Program-made: the position numbers and the translations under genes
Source of the DNA: Lewinellaceae bacterium
GTDB taxonomy: Bacteria > Bacteroidota > Bacteroidia > Chitinophagales > Saprospiraceae
Length of the DNA stretch: 64,000 nucleotides
Reading direction: 5' to 3'
Assembly (NCBI GenBank): GCA_020636105.1
Contig: JACJYL010000001.1
Location: forward strand, 1,364,001-1,428,000
The notes under the pieces: generated by a model
Told to the model about the DNA's origin: nothing
The model's input: only the letters and a program-made list of their open reading frames with translations
Databases searched by the model: none
Shown: positions 64,000-64,000 of the stretch, piece after piece
Numbering within the stretch: the first letter of the stretch is position 1
Layout: every line of letters begins with the position of its first letter

Positions 64000-64000
64000 C

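Overview
The window reads as chromosomal DNA of a free-living Bacteroidota, most likely of the Saprospiria type. The signs are a SusC/SusD pair, several proteins with C-terminal type IX secretion (T9SS) sorting domains, a PorV/PorQ-type protein, a fused SecDF, a monomeric isocitrate dehydrogenase, and promoters of the Bacteroidota TTG-N19..21-TAnnTTTG kind. The cleanest of these lies in front of an initiator tRNA. The placement below phylum level is an inference from gene content.

Layout. 1-2000: a gene-free left edge that holds a likely activator-dependent promoter driving a short terminated RNA, then queD and a DeoR-type regulator (both minus). 2057-7132: SusC, SusD and a small lipoprotein, ending in a strong terminator. 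7363-10761: a redox/sulfur-type cluster (MBL-fold/rhodanese protein, universal stress protein, DUF3365 haem lipoprotein, small membrane protein) behind a Crp/Fnr-like promoter. 10926-19392: tryptophanase, an M23 peptidase, YqgE, FabD, FolE, a LytS/LytTR two-component pair and a fructosamine-kinase-like protein. 19393-20534: a long convergent intergenic region with a possible broken gene. 20535-26559: GH1 glucosidase, FAD dehydrogenase, a small secreted protein, folD, a DinB-like protein and prmA. 26705-45000: cell-envelope proteins, including a 1518-aa secreted protein, a TonB receptor, a thioesterase/YihY pair, a PorV-like protein and a 1999-aa alpha-2-macroglobulin that contains a TonB-plug module. 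45122-55851: a TerB-like protein, a LACTB-like hydrolase, isocitrate dehydrogenase, a PIF1-like helicase and SecDF. 56151-64000: repeat-rich DNA, a T9SS carboxypeptidase, initiator tRNA-Met, a truncated endonuclease remnant, a MITE-like element, a HAD protein and a vanadium haloperoxidase with MopE repeats.

The most notable observations are these. (1) Three GTGA-N6-TCAC-like palindromes sit at exactly the same distance (29.5 bp from centre) upstream of TAnnTTTG boxes that lack a -33 box, at 159-203, 7249-7293 and 63955-63999. This suggests one Crp/Fnr regulon that includes a candidate small RNA. (2) A 296-bp element at 59388-59683 has 19-bp terminal inverted repeats and perfect 11-bp flanking direct repeats, and is built of six different mini-hairpins. 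(3) Degenerate heptamer, undecamer and palindromic repeats are dispersed between the genes. (4) Two secreted proteins have unusual domain combinations. No database search was possible, so all family calls rest on motifs recognised by eye.
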